Source: Spirosoma oryzicola
GTDB lineage: Bacteria > Bacteroidota > Bacteroidia > Cytophagales > Spirosomataceae
Assembly: GCF_021233055.1 (NCBI RefSeq)
Contig: NZ_CP089538.1
Span: 3,550,501-3,614,500 of the forward strand
Length of the DNA stretch: 64,000 nucleotides
Direction of reading: 5' to 3'
Within the stretch, counting starts at the first letter, position 1. Each line of letters starts with the position of its first letter. This document shows, one piece after another, positions 43,519 through 53,361 of the stretch. Under the pieces are notes generated by a model, which searched no databases, was not told the DNA's origin, and saw nothing but the letters and a program-made list of their open reading frames with translations. The position numbers and the translations under genes are program-made.

Positions 43519-46089
43519 TTAAGGGCGTACGAGTTTGACCTGCTGCCGCTCATTAGCTGTGCTTATATCCAGAAAGAGTACGCCCTGAACATCACCTAAC
43601 GGCAGGCTTACCCGCTCCACGGCGCTCGCTTCTTCGATGTTATGCTTATAAAGCGGCTTACCTTGCTGGTCCACTAGCTGCAACTGCACGGTCTGACCGG
43701 TTACTCCGCTAATCTCAACCTGCGCCACTGGCCCGACAACCGGATTACCTAATACTTTGATGGACAAACCTACCCCATATTCTTGGTTACCGATGCGCGC
43801 CGACCTACCACAAGCGGCTAGCCAGTTATACGTGTAATTAACTGCTGATGTGCCCTGCCGAGCACTAAGTCTTATAGTTGGATTATCGGTATACAGTTCG
43901 AGGTCGTAGGGCCCCGGATTGCTTGTCGGTAGTTTCTCGTTGACAACCGAGAAACTGATAGGTTCTCCGCTTACTCCTGCATACTGTGGAGTAAACGTTA
44001 GTAATCGTTTATTGGCGCTTAGCGCTTCACATTTGATCGTTGATGCCCCCGTAATGGTAAAGCTGGTAGGAGTCGAAGAGGTTTGTTTGATCGTTAGCGC
44101 AAAACTGGCCTTAACCGATAAACCCGCAGGGTCAAAGGCTGTAATGCTCACGGTAAATATACCCGTCTGTGAGGGTGTGCCCGTAATAACGCTTCCATTC
44201 AATTCTAATCCTTGAGGAAGACCCAAAGCCGAATAAGTCAGCGCCTGACCGTCTGGATCCGTAAAGTAGCTACTCAATTGAAGCTGGTAAGGCTGACCTT
44301 GCAAAATCGTTTGGTTAGCGACTCCCGTAGTCGTCGGCGCTTGATTGGTACTTGTTCCTGACTGACAAGACGACAACCAATCGTAACGGAATCGGGCTTC
44401 GGGATTACCGGCTTGGTTGGCCACTAATGTAATAGTTGGATTGTCCCGATACAGACGAAGCGTATAAGGCGCTGGCCGATTAGTAGCAGAAAGCTCGTTG
44501 ACTACTGAAAACGAAATAGGATTACTGTTCTGCCCTGTATACTGAGGAGCAAACTGAACATTGTATTCACCTCGATCAGCATTGACTAGCTGACAACTGA
44601 CTCCGCCCACAGAGGTAATGGCAAAACCAACAGGCGGATGTTCATACACACCCATATCGATACGGTTCTGAAGAATACGGGGGTTTCCGTCGAGATCCTT
44701 GTCAGATGTGCTTACCTCCGTACTATTCGGATCACCAGCATTGATCGCCGGACTACCCGGCTTTAAATGATAATCTCCCCGGTTGGCATCCACAAAAAGC
44801 GGATCCTGATTTATGTTGCCAACTCCCGTATAGCCACCTTGAATGTCAGAATAAGACGCTTCCAATTTACTTGTCTTAGCGTCTATATACATTCCTGATC
44901 TAAACACGGCCTGGTCCGGTGCAGTATTCTGCCAGATTAGACAGTTGGTCAGATAGATTTCATTGGGATTCGTAAGGCGGCCTCTTTCAGACCCCGTTCC
45001 ATAAAAGACTCCTCCTGTACTCGAAGCGGAGTTACTTATAAAATTGCAGTTTGTAAACTGTAGTTTCGTGTAGGCCGATCGGGAGGTGCTATATACGGCC
45101 CCGCCATCCACTGCCGAGTTATTGGCAAAGACGCAGTTTCTAAATGTAGGTTGCGATGCAGAAGCCTCAAGCGCCCCTCCTTCTCTATTGGCAGAATTAG
45201 CAATAAAACGACAATCTTCTATTAGGCAGCTACTCCCGATCAAAACCACAGCTCCTCATGTAGGCGCGCTGTTGTTTATATACGTACATCGCTTCATAAC
45301 AAGCTTCGAGGATAACCCATACTGTGAAACAGCGCCAGCACCAACTGTAGCCCTGTTTCCTTCGAAGTAGCAGTCCTCCATAAGCGTGTTTGTGGTTACA
45401 CCACCATCTGGATTAAAGGCTATTGCTCCGCCTTCCCTACACAAATTATCTTTGAAGATGCAATTGGATAAATAAGTATTGCATTGGCCATTACCAAACG
45501 GAAAAACGCCGATTGCCCCGCCCGCTGACAACGATGAGGTCATGTAATTATGTAGAAAGCTGGAATTCGTAATTTTTACGTTGACTTTGCTTCCAGTAGA
45601 TTGAATATGTATAGAGCAACTTCCGCTCAAGCCTTCAGAACCATTTTGAAATCCATCTCTAACGATCAATCCATCAATGTGCACACTATCGGCTACATTA
45701 TTGATAACAATAATCCGCTGCGAATTATCCTGGTTGTAGTCTTGTACACCAATGTCACCTGACAGCGTGGTTTCATTAGTGCCCTTTAAGCGCTGGCTGG
45801 GAGATGTCTCATTCCCAGCAAAACCACCGTAAATCGAAATGCCCGATACAATGCTGAAAGACGCTGTCCTATCGGTTGTTGTTGTAGTCTTATAGATACC
45901 CTTCGCCAACCAGAACTGAGTTTTGTTCGGAGCTAGTCCAATACGACTCTGTAGCTTGGTGCCGGCTAACGCGTTACTCCAAGAGTCTCCCGACCCATTT
46001 CCTGAGCCTGACTCAGTAACGTAAACAACAGATTGGGCGTGAGCAAAAGCGAACAGAAATAGGAAAAAGAACGTAAACAGGTGCTTCAT
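43519..46089 (-). pseudogene. Secreted beta-helix/choice-of-anchor protein with one in-frame TGA
   Basis: Signal peptide MKHLFTFFFLFLFAFAHAQ, then a right-handed beta-helix built from NSxxxxGGA repeats (about 175-340), a QDPLFVDANRGDYHLKPGSP block, two copies of a repeated domain (PISFSVVNE ... DNPTI ... W(L)xxC), a He_PIG-type Ig domain (QLQLSSYFTDPDGQALTYSA) and a C-terminal end resembling a T9SS sorting domain. The whole frame is open over 857 codons except for a TGA at 45256-45258, in NNSAPT-stop-GAVVL. Elsewhere the repeat has GG here, so GGA to TGA is the likely change. Readthrough cannot be excluded. Confidence 0.75.
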
Positions 46090-46302
46090 AGATAACTAGC
46101 TAATAAATCTTTACAAAGATAGGTCTCTTAGTGCAAAGCAAGGCCAAAGCACATAAACGAGTAGGAGCTCAAAAGTAAAATAGTGTGTAGAAAGTAGTAC
46201 TGTTACTAGGAAATAATTACCGAGGATAAATACGACGATGTAAACCGGTTGCCGCCTGCGCTGTATTACAATAACCTTTGTTCAGTTGAAAACTAAGGAC
46301 AC

Positions 46303-46331
46303 AAAAAAAGCCCAAAACAAGTGTTTTGGGC
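46303..46331 (-). terminator. Terminator of tRNA-Leu
   Basis: Minus-strand stem GCCCAAAACA/TGTTTTGGGC (46310-46331) followed by seven T, 6 bases after the encoded CCA. Confidence 0.85.
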
Positions 46332-46336
46332 CCAAT

Positions 46337-46423
46337 TGGTACCGGGAGCCGGACTCGAACCGGCATGTCCTTGCAGACAATGGTGTTTGAGACCATCGCG
46401 TCTACCGATTCCGCCATCCCGGC
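46337..46423 (-). tRNA. tRNA-Leu (anticodon CAA)
   Basis: An 87-base class II tRNA. The acceptor GCCGGGA pairs with TCCCGGT, the discriminator A is followed by encoded CCA. The anticodon stem ATGGT/ACCAT closes a loop CTCAAAC, giving CAA. A long variable arm (TGTCTGCAAGGACA) and the T-arm CCGGTTCGAGTCCGG are present. It has its own promoter and terminator. Confidence 0.97.
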
Positions 46424-46470
46424 GACAGAATCGTCTCTGTTGCCAGAGATGCGTTTGTCAAACGTGGGTG

Positions 46471-46501
46471 CAAAAGTAAGGAGAAAGATGAAAAGACAAA
46501 A
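46471..46501 (-). promoter_or_regulatory. Promoter of tRNA-Leu
   Basis: Minus-strand -33 TTTTG (46501-46497), 18-base spacer, -7 TACTTTTG (46478-46471). This is a near-consensus Bacteroidota housekeeping promoter, 48 bases before the tRNA 5' end. Confidence 0.7.
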
Positions 46502-46531
46502 CGATGAAGCTATTTTTTTTATTTTCTTTGA

Positions 46532-47770
46532 TTATTCGTACCGAAGGGCTTCAATCGGATCGAGTTTTGAGGCTCGCACAGCCGGGTAAATACCCGCAAA
46601 CAAACCTACCGTTACGCAGACGCCTAACCCGAGAAACATCCATCCCCAGGGCACGACAAATCCGCCGGTTCCTCCGCTGATTAGTGTGGCAATCAGATTA
46701 CCAATCCCCAGACCCAGAATAATTCCTCCCAGGCCGCCAAGAATACAGATGACGATGGCCTCAATCAGAAACTGCTGACGAATCCGCTTGGGCGTGGCTC
46801 CGAGTGATTTTCGAATACCAATTTCACGGGTACGCTCCGTAACTGACACAAGCATGATATTCAGCAGGGCAATCGAAGCGCCAAGCAAGGTCACAAAACC
46901 AATACCAAACCCACCCATCCGCAGATACCCAGTGATCGTCTCGGTTTGCCGGACTAAATCGTCGGCGCGCTGAATTTCGAATGAATCCGGTTGACCGAGC
47001 GGATCGCGACGGATCTGACGCATCACGCCCCGCGCTTCGCCAACGATTTCGTCCTGATCAGCAGCCGTCGTTACCGCAGCTGTAATGTTGAACGTTTGCC
47101 GCTGGGTACCAGCGAGTGCCCTTGCGTTATCCAGTGGAATCAGCACAACCCGGTCTTCGTCTCCGCCCGTAACTCCTCCTTTTTTGGCTAACACCCCAAC
47201 CACCTTGTACTGAATACCGGATACCCGGATAACCTGATTAATCGGATTTAATTTGTTTTCAAACAACGTAGTGGCCACTTCACTACCAATGATGGCAACG
47301 TTGCGTGCGTAATCGACTTCATTACCCGTAAAATTCCGACCATTCTGAACGGTGTATCCTTTCACCGGGATGTAAGCCCCATCTCCCCCGATGAGTTGGA
47401 TGTTGGGGTTTGTTTTTTTCGAGCCAAATTTCGCCTGCGTTCCTCCGGCGGCTACTGTCGATACAGTAATTGTCGCGCCATAAGGAAATCGTTGTTTAAA
47501 TTGAACAGCATCGTGATAACTGATGGGCTCGTCCTGTTTTTGCACCCGCCCCCCCTGCCGAAACTCATCCTGACGGGCAACAACCGAGAATGTATTAGCT
47601 CCTAAACCAGCGAAGCTGCTGGCTACCGAGTTTTGTATTCCATCGATCGCCGTCAGGATGCCGACCAGCGACGTGATGCCAATGGCTATGATCAGGGAAG
47701 TCAGGATGGTACGTAGGCGATTTCCCGCAATCGAACGCAGTCCTTCGCGAATATTTTCAAGTAGGTTCAT
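46532..47770 (-). CDS. MacB/FtsX-type ABC transporter permease
   Basis: 412 residues. N-terminal helix SIAGNRLRTILTSLIIAIGI, a periplasmic core domain (about 45-270), and three C-terminal helices within the FtsX domain (GIGFVTLLGASIALLNIMLV, VTERTREIGIRKSLGATPKR, IEAIVICILGGLGGIILGLG). Ends with the typical ASKLDPIEALRYE. MacB-like permeases export lipoproteins, peptides or drugs together with an ATPase and an adaptor; neither partner is adjacent. Divergent from the 47917 gene. Confidence 0.9.
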   Translation of the reverse strand: MNLLENIREGLRSIAGNRLRTILTSLIIAIGITSLVGILTAIDGIQNSVASSFAGLGANTFSVVARQDEFRQGGRVQKQDEPISYHDAVQFKQRFPYGATITVSTVAAGGTQAKFGSKKTNPNIQLIGGDGAYIPVKGYTVQNGRNFTGNEVDYARNVAIIGSEVATTLFENKLNPINQVIRVSGIQYKVVGVLAKKGGVTGGDEDRVVLIPLDNARALAGTQRQTFNITAAVTTAADQDEIVGEARGVMRQIRRDPLGQPDSFEIQRADDLVRQTETITGYLRMGGFGIGFVTLLGASIALLNIMLVSVTERTREIGIRKSLGATPKRIRQQFLIEAIVICILGGLGGIILGLGIGNLIATLISGGTGGFVVPWGWMFLGLGVCVTVGLFAGIYPAVRASKLDPIEALRYE

Positions 47771-47781
47771 AGCAAATAGGA

Positions 47782-47847
47782 AACGAGCGAACGGCCAGAT
47801 ACACCACTGGTCAGGCGATTACACATCTACCTTCTCTTTCGCTCGTT
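47782..47847. repeat. Inverted repeat in a divergent promoter region
   Basis: Arms AACGAGCGAA (47782-47791) and TTCGCTCGTT (47838-47847) are perfect 10-bp complements with 46 bases between, in the gap between the permease and the 47917 gene. Possible paired operator half-sites or a leader hairpin; inference only. Confidence 0.45.
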
Positions 47848-47916
47848 ATCTCGCACAAAATTTGCTTATCTTTCGTTATTACAAAACTACCATTAGTATT
47901 CTTAACGGGGAAACCA

Positions 47917-49179
47917 ATGAAACGGCTGCTGTTACCGCTTATCCTAATTTTGATATTAACGGGTCATACGTGGGCCTCCAAAATTCTGATTCCGATGGAC
48001 GATGCCCAGAAGAATCACCTTAAAGCGTACGGCATTGCTTATTGGGTGCTTAAAACGCATGATACCGAAATCGACTGGTTGCTCAACTACCGGGGCGGTT
48101 CGTTTATGATGCCCCAAAGTCAGGCGTTCGTCAACGAAATGGTTATCCGGGGGGTTAGCTACGAAGTTATCTCGGATGCGCAATCGGCCCAGATTTTATC
48201 CGAAATAGCCGCTGCCGACGCCAATATGGATGCCGTTAAATTACAGAAACCGCCTAGAGTAGCCGTTTATTCTCCCAAGACCAAGCAGCCCTGGGACGAC
48301 GCCGTAACAATGGTTATGACCTACGCCGAGATTCCCTACGATGTGGTTTTCGACGAAGAAGTAATGAATGGCAAGCTCCCCGAATATGACTGGTTACACT
48401 TGCACCACGAAGATTTTACCGGGCAGTACGGCAAGTTCTTCCATTTTAAAGACCAACCCTGGTACATCGCCCAGAAGCAGGAAGCGGAGAGTATTTCCCG
48501 AAAATTCGGCTTCTCGAAAGTCCCTCAGCTAAAGCGTGCCGTGACCCAGAAAATTCGTGATTTTGTGCTGGGTGGTGGTTATTTGTTCGCGATGTGTAAC
48601 GCAACGGATACCTACGACATCGCTCTGGCATCGCAGAATACGGATATTGTAGACGCTTTCTACGACGGTGACCCCGCCGATCCAAACGCAAACAGTAAGC
48701 TGGATTATAGCCAAACCTTCGCGTTCCGCAATTTCCAGGTCTATACCAACCCGTATCTAATCGAGTTCTCGAACATCGATAATCAGCCCGAAGAGCGGGG
48801 TTTAAGCGAACACAACGATTATTTTACCTTGTTTCAGTTTTCGGCTAAATACGACCCGATCCCAACCATGCTGACGCAGAATCACCTGAACGTCATTAAA
48901 GGGTTTATGGGGCAAACAACCGCTTTTAAGAAAAATCTGATTAAGCCGGAGGTAGTCATTATGGCCGAAAATCGGGCGGCTGGCGAAGCACGGTATATTC
49001 ACAGCCCGTATGGTCGCGGCTTTTTCACGTTCTACGGCGGCCACGATCCCGAAGATTACCGGCACGAAATCGGTGAAGAACCAACGGATCTCAATCTGCA
49101 TCCGAACTCAGCCGGTTACCGACTGATTCTAAACAACATTTTATTTCCGGCGGCCAAGAAGAAGAAACAAAAAACCTAG
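47917..49179 (+). CDS. Secreted protein of the group often labelled asparagine synthetase B
   Basis: 420 residues with signal peptide MKRLLLPLILILILTGHTWA. The sequence KILIPMDDAQKNHLKAYGIA, then WLLNYRGGSFM, and later YDWLHLHHEDFTG, LGGGYLFAMCNATDTYDIAL and HSPYGRGFFTFYGGHDPEDY are characteristic of a Bacteroidota family commonly annotated asparagine synthetase B, although no amidotransferase or synthetase motif is visible and the protein is exported. The Gly-rich C-terminal part recalls ThuA/glutamine-amidotransferase-like folds. Real function unknown. The next gene starts 1 base after the stop, so the two form an operon. Confidence 0.7.
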   Translation: MKRLLLPLILILILTGHTWASKILIPMDDAQKNHLKAYGIAYWVLKTHDTEIDWLLNYRGGSFMMPQSQAFVNEMVIRGVSYEVISDAQSAQILSEIAAADANMDAVKLQKPPRVAVYSPKTKQPWDDAVTMVMTYAEIPYDVVFDEEVMNGKLPEYDWLHLHHEDFTGQYGKFFHFKDQPWYIAQKQEAESISRKFGFSKVPQLKRAVTQKIRDFVLGGGYLFAMCNATDTYDIALASQNTDIVDAFYDGDPADPNANSKLDYSQTFAFRNFQVYTNPYLIEFSNIDNQPEERGLSEHNDYFTLFQFSAKYDPIPTMLTQNHLNVIKGFMGQTTAFKKNLIKPEVVIMAENRAAGEARYIHSPYGRGFFTFYGGHDPEDYRHEIGEEPTDLNLHPNSAGYRLILNNILFPAAKKKKQKT

Positions 49180-49180
49180 C

Positions 49181-49618
49181 ATGAACGCGTTCTCCGAAAG
49201 GCAGTATTTCCGGCAATGGTGGCTGTGGCTCATTCTGGGCTTCAGCGGCTGTTCGGTAGTTTATGGCGTCATCCAGCACCCTGGTCAATGGCCGGGTCTG
49301 GTCATCTTCGCCTTCGTCGTAGCCTTGTTTGCCCTCTGGCGTTTGGACACCCGCTACGACGAAACCGGAATTCATTACCGCGTTTGGCCGCTGATGGCCT
49401 GGCGGACAATCCGTTGGAATGATGTCCAGGAAGCAACGCTGGTCACCTACCGCTTTGTCGGCTACGGCATTCGCTGGAACTTCGGCGAGTGGGTGTATAA
49501 CGTAGCGGGTAACAATGGATTACGCATTCGGACAACGACGAACAAGCGCGTGCTGATCGGTACGCAACAACCCGACGAACTCCAGGATTTCCTGGGCACA
49601 TTGACCGTTCTACACTAG
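49181..49618 (+). CDS. Small membrane protein with PH-like domain
   Basis: 145 residues: two N-terminal helices (WWLWLILGFSGCSVVYGVIQ and WPGLVIFAFVVALFALW) and a beta-rich domain (ETGIHYRVWPLMAWRTIRWN, LRIRTTTNKRVLIGTQQPDE) like bacterial PH domains. Starts 1 base after the upstream gene, so co-transcribed. Its stop overlaps the stop of the convergent nuclease gene by the shared CTAG. Confidence 0.7.
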   Translation: MNAFSERQYFRQWWLWLILGFSGCSVVYGVIQHPGQWPGLVIFAFVVALFALWRLDTRYDETGIHYRVWPLMAWRTIRWNDVQEATLVTYRFVGYGIRWNFGEWVYNVAGNNGLRIRTTTNKRVLIGTQQPDELQDFLGTLTVLH

Positions 49619-50679
49619 TTACTGAACCATTCGTCCACCATTTCTCCGCGTCCTTTACTTTCCAGTTTCCGCTCCAGATCGTCCGGCAGCTTAGGGAAGA
49701 AATCAATGCCGGTCAATTGCTCAATCTGGTCAACGGGTACTACGAATTGCTTCAGCGAACTTTCCGACGCTTCATTATCGAGCAGAAAACCGATCATGCG
49801 TATGTCAGGCTTGTTGCAATACAGAATTACTTTGTAAAACTTTTGCGGAACGCTTACTTCGTTGGCTTTTCCAATCGTGGGTAAGCCTGCTTTCAGTACT
49901 GGCCCCGTGATGATGTAAAGTCCATTGTCGCGAACCGCCCAGGTACGAACCAGGTCTTCTAGCTCTTTCCAGATACCTCGGTTAAAATCCGGCACCTGGG
50001 GTGTGATATTGCTCATCAGGAATGTTTCGCGCATCATCCGCTGTGAGTATTTGAAATCACCCGCCGGAGCCAGGTGCCCCCGATCATAACCCGACCGCGT
50101 GTAATCAGAGGGTAAAGCCGTCCCATTGGCAGCCGCCCGATCTGGTTGAAACTGTTCATTTTTCCGGTCGGCGTCGCCCGTCGTCTCATAGTCCAGCAGC
50201 GGGTAAGCGACCCATTCGGCATCCTTGTATTCATCCCGGTAGCTGAGCGTGTATCCTTCGTGACGAATCAGCTCCCCGCCCGATCGGGAAACGGGCAGAA
50301 TAAAATCGACCTGCTTCTCGAATTCAAAGCGCACGATTTTAGACTCTCGGTTTGTCTTCGTTTTCGACGAGCGTCTGCCCCTTTTATCGCTCGCTTCACT
50401 TTCAGATGCCGAAGGCTCCGGGCGTTCGTCCGTAGCTACGTCGGAATCCGGTTCCGGTGCCCGGTAGGGGTTCGATTCTTCCTTTTCGGCGTGTGATCGT
50501 CTCAGACCAATTATTTCCCGAACATCATTCCAGAAGGCAACGACCGGCTTGGTTTTACCGCCGTAGTGCAGAAATAAACCAATCAGGAAAAATACAAACA
50601 GCAGCACAAGCGTGTTACCGCGTAATCGGAAGCCCCGGCGGGCGTATTTTTTTGTATTAAAGCGAGGTCTGAAAAACAT
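49615..50679 (-). CDS. DNA/RNA non-specific endonuclease
   Basis: 354 residues. One N-terminal transmembrane helix (TLVLLFVFFLIGLFLHYGG, about 24-42), a charged Glu/Ser/Lys-rich linker, then the NUC1 domain with the catalytic motif YDRGHLAPAGDFKYS, LMSNITPQVPDFNRGIWKEL and LYIITGPVLKAGLP. These enzymes cleave single- and double-stranded nucleic acids with a metal ion. The membrane anchor suggests periplasmic or surface action, for nutrient use or defence. Convergent with the PH-like gene. Confidence 0.92.
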   Translation of the reverse strand: MFFRPRFNTKKYARRGFRLRGNTLVLLFVFFLIGLFLHYGGKTKPVVAFWNDVREIIGLRRSHAEKEESNPYRAPEPDSDVATDERPEPSASESEASDKRGRRSSKTKTNRESKIVRFEFEKQVDFILPVSRSGGELIRHEGYTLSYRDEYKDAEWVAYPLLDYETTGDADRKNEQFQPDRAAANGTALPSDYTRSGYDRGHLAPAGDFKYSQRMMRETFLMSNITPQVPDFNRGIWKELEDLVRTWAVRDNGLYIITGPVLKAGLPTIGKANEVSVPQKFYKVILYCNKPDIRMIGFLLDNEASESSLKQFVVPVDQIEQLTGIDFFPKLPDDLERKLESKGRGEMVDEWFSN

Positions 50680-50812
50680 AGGCGTAAATCTACAGAGTTT
50701 GCGGACAACACAGCTTTGCAGGAAGAAGAAAGCCTAACGATTTATTGATCGACTTTAAACTCCTGCCTGTCTAACAGACGAACCACAATGAGCGGACAAC
50801 TGTTGAGCGGTT

Positions 50813-52054
50813 ATGTCGTTACGTATTGCCGTTATTGGCGGAGGAGCCGCCGGTTTTTTTGGTGCCATCACAGCCGTTGAAACGTATCCGGGTGCTACGG
50901 TCACCATTCTGGAAAAGACCCGTACCGTATTGAACAAGGTCCGCATTTCGGGTGGCGGACGCTGCAATGTTACTCACTCCTGTTTTGACAATCGTCAACT
51001 CGTCAAGCATTACCCCCGTGGCGAAAAAGCGTTACGCTCGCTATTGAACCAATTCGACGCGGGCGATACGGTACGCTGGTTCGAGCAGAAAGGTATTGCC
51101 TTAAAAACGGAAGCCGACGGGCGGATGTTTCCCGCAACCAACACCTCCGAAACCATTGTCGATTGTCTACTGAATACCGCCCAACGACTGGGCATTCAGA
51201 TTCGAACCAGCTGTGGCGTCAGTACCTTACGGCCTGATGGGACCGGCTGGCAACTTCAGTTACTAACCGGCGAAACGCTGTACGCGGATCGCGTTTTGAT
51301 CGCAACGGGTGGCTATCCGCAACGGCCCTCTTACGACTGGTTTCCCGACCAAACGGATGAGCTGATCGATCCGGTACCATCGTTGTTTACGTTTAACGTA
51401 CCTGATAATTACCTGCTACCGCTGGCGGGCGTATCCGTTTCCGATGCAGCGGTGTCAGTGGTTGGGACGAAACAACAGCAGCGCGGTCCTTTACTCGTTA
51501 CGCACTGGGGTTTCAGCGGTCCGGCGGTATTGCGGCTATCGGCCTGGGCAGCCCGCGACCTGGCATCAGTTGATTACCGATTTACGCTGCGTATCAATTG
51601 GGTTCCTACACTGACCGAGAACGAACTGCGAGCAGCCTTACAGGATTTCCGACAGCAAAATGGCCGCAAACAGGTAAGCTCACAAAATCCGTTTGGTTTG
51701 CCATCCCGTCTTTGGCAGGCCTTTGTTTCTGAATCGGGAATCGAAGACAGCCAGCGGTGGGCCGATTTACCCGCTAAACCACTCAATCGACTGGCGGAAC
51801 GGCTTACCAACAGTCAGTTTGGGGTTGCTGGTAAAAGTACGTTTAAAGACGAGTTCGTTACCTGCGGGGGCGTCCCGCTCAGCAGCCTCGATGTACAAAC
51901 CCTTGAGAGCAAGGCTCAGCCAGGTTTGTTTTTCGCCGGCGAAGTGCTTGACGTTGACGGAATTACCGGCGGTTTTAATTTTCAGAACGCCTGGACGACG
52001 GGGTACGTCGTCGGTAAGCACATTGGACACGAATCGACTGCGGTAGCCGAATAG
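50813..52054 (+). CDS. HI0933/YhiN family FAD-dependent protein
   Basis: 413 residues. FAD-binding Rossmann motif VIGGGAAGFFGAITA at the start, ILEKTRTVLNKVRISGGGRC with NVTH typical of the HI0933 family, LIATGGYPQRPSYDWF in the middle, and the C-terminal GLFFAGEVLDVDGITGGFNF with QNAWTTGYVVG. The family binds FAD; its substrate is not known. Complete in length. Monocistronic. Confidence 0.92.
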   Translation: MSLRIAVIGGGAAGFFGAITAVETYPGATVTILEKTRTVLNKVRISGGGRCNVTHSCFDNRQLVKHYPRGEKALRSLLNQFDAGDTVRWFEQKGIALKTEADGRMFPATNTSETIVDCLLNTAQRLGIQIRTSCGVSTLRPDGTGWQLQLLTGETLYADRVLIATGGYPQRPSYDWFPDQTDELIDPVPSLFTFNVPDNYLLPLAGVSVSDAAVSVVGTKQQQRGPLLVTHWGFSGPAVLRLSAWAARDLASVDYRFTLRINWVPTLTENELRAALQDFRQQNGRKQVSSQNPFGLPSRLWQAFVSESGIEDSQRWADLPAKPLNRLAERLTNSQFGVAGKSTFKDEFVTCGGVPLSSLDVQTLESKAQPGLFFAGEVLDVDGITGGFNFQNAWTTGYVVGKHIGHESTAVAE

Positions 52055-52180
52055 CCTGTTTGTAGGCATCCTTAAGTCTATTAAGCCATATAAATCCTGC
52101 TTTCGGGACATTTTTGGTTGCCGAAATAGTCGATGGAGCGTATTTTGATGTAGTCCAGCCTGACGCATTCTCTGGCTTCT

Positions 52181-52705
52181 ATGATCGCTCTGCTTTATCC
52201 AAACTCCCCATATTATCGACGCTTCCGGTGTGTACTTTATACGGTGAGTTTGCTTTTTCTGGCTAGTTCGACGTTTGCTCAGCGTGTAAACCTGAACGAA
52301 CTCCTGACCTACATGAGCCTACCAGCGGCACAGTTTGATCGGTGCATGTTCCGGAAAGGCTTTGTTTGTTATAAAAATGAAAGTGGTGTCATTGGTTTTA
52401 CCTGTCTGTTTGCCTATTCCAGCAACACGCTGCTGACCAGACCGACAACAGCCTCTGCCCTTATTCAATACGTGCGCACAGGACGTTCTGATATATTGAT
52501 GTATCAGGTTCGCTCGAAAGAAGAATGCGAGCAACTTCAACAGCAGCTGATTCGTCAGGGCTACGCGCTTGAACCTGTATCTTCGGATCGCCTGACGTAC
52601 GTGAACAACAATGTAGTCGTCACCTGCCAAAAGGTCGATGTAAACAACGGCATATCCGGTAATTACGCAGGCTACAACCTATCCTTCATCCGGCGCTGGT
52701 ATTAG
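52181..52705 (+). CDS. Secreted hypothetical protein
   Basis: 174 residues with a hydrophobic start (FRCVLYTVSLLFLASSTFAQ, signal peptide). The mature part has two Cys near 55 and 63 (FDRCMFRKGFVCYKNES) and a further Cys pair region, and ends in aromatic residues. No known family. It follows the HI0933 gene by 126 bases on the same strand. Confidence 0.6.
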   Translation: MIALLYPNSPYYRRFRCVLYTVSLLFLASSTFAQRVNLNELLTYMSLPAAQFDRCMFRKGFVCYKNESGVIGFTCLFAYSSNTLLTRPTTASALIQYVRTGRSDILMYQVRSKEECEQLQQQLIRQGYALEPVSSDRLTYVNNNVVVTCQKVDVNNGISGNYAGYNLSFIRRWY

Positions 52706-52827
52706 CCCGGGGTATTGTTCTCGACACCAGTCAGCCAGTTTCTTTTGAAACCGCTTTATGGTGCTACGAATGAGCCAGCTGGCTCAAATTCCCAAACCGT
52801 TCAGGCGGTCGGTGAGTTATAGCGGGT

Positions 52828-53223
52828 ATGACAACGACACGTACGCAACAAATTCGCCCGCAACTTCTTCTAGCTGGCCTTCTGGCTATAACAACGGCTT
52901 GCAGTTCAACGAAAAACGAAGGCTTCAAACAGCGCATCCGCTTATCCGTTGGTGAGATCAAGGAAATTTCTTTACCAAGCCGGGGAGACGGTTCTACCCA
53001 GTTAATCGGCACGTCAGATAACCAAGAAGTGGTTGAAGTGTCACGGCCAGAGCTGGCCCCAGCGGTTGATACCCTGAAACGCGATAAATCAGGCCCTACT
53101 GTTTTTCAGCTAAAAGGAATTACCGTGGGTAGCGCCAATGTTATGTTCTCGGAAAAACAACCCAATGAAACGGGTAGCGGCCAGGTAAAGAAAACGTACG
53201 TTGTTCAGGTGGTAGCTAAATAA
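52828..53223 (+). CDS. Lipoprotein of unknown function
   Basis: 131 residues; the start ATG 52828 gives a lipoprotein signal (RPQLLLAGLLAITTAC, Cys25). The mature part is beta-rich (RIRLSVGEIKEISLPSRGDG, GPTVFQLKGITVGSANVMFS) and may be an Ig-like fold similar in layout to chagasin-type inhibitors or cohesin-like lipoproteins, but no motif proves this. A short frame at 52758 overlaps it and is rejected. Confidence 0.65.
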   Translation: MTTTRTQQIRPQLLLAGLLAITTACSSTKNEGFKQRIRLSVGEIKEISLPSRGDGSTQLIGTSDNQEVVEVSRPELAPAVDTLKRDKSGPTVFQLKGITVGSANVMFSEKQPNETGSGQVKKTYVVQVVAK

Positions 53224-53361
53224 AATTACGACCGGCAAGCATCTCATTAAACGGGAAAGTTAGGGCTCGATAGCCTATCCTTATACCTGGTTATTTCCGA
53301 AATCCCTTCAAACAACCAGTCTTACTACCCTGTTACGACCTTGTAGTAATTCGCATCCGTC

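Noticed and set aside
46532..49618. Defence island around the non-specific endonuclease
   Set aside because: The neighbours are housekeeping or hypothetical genes and no other defence domains are visible.
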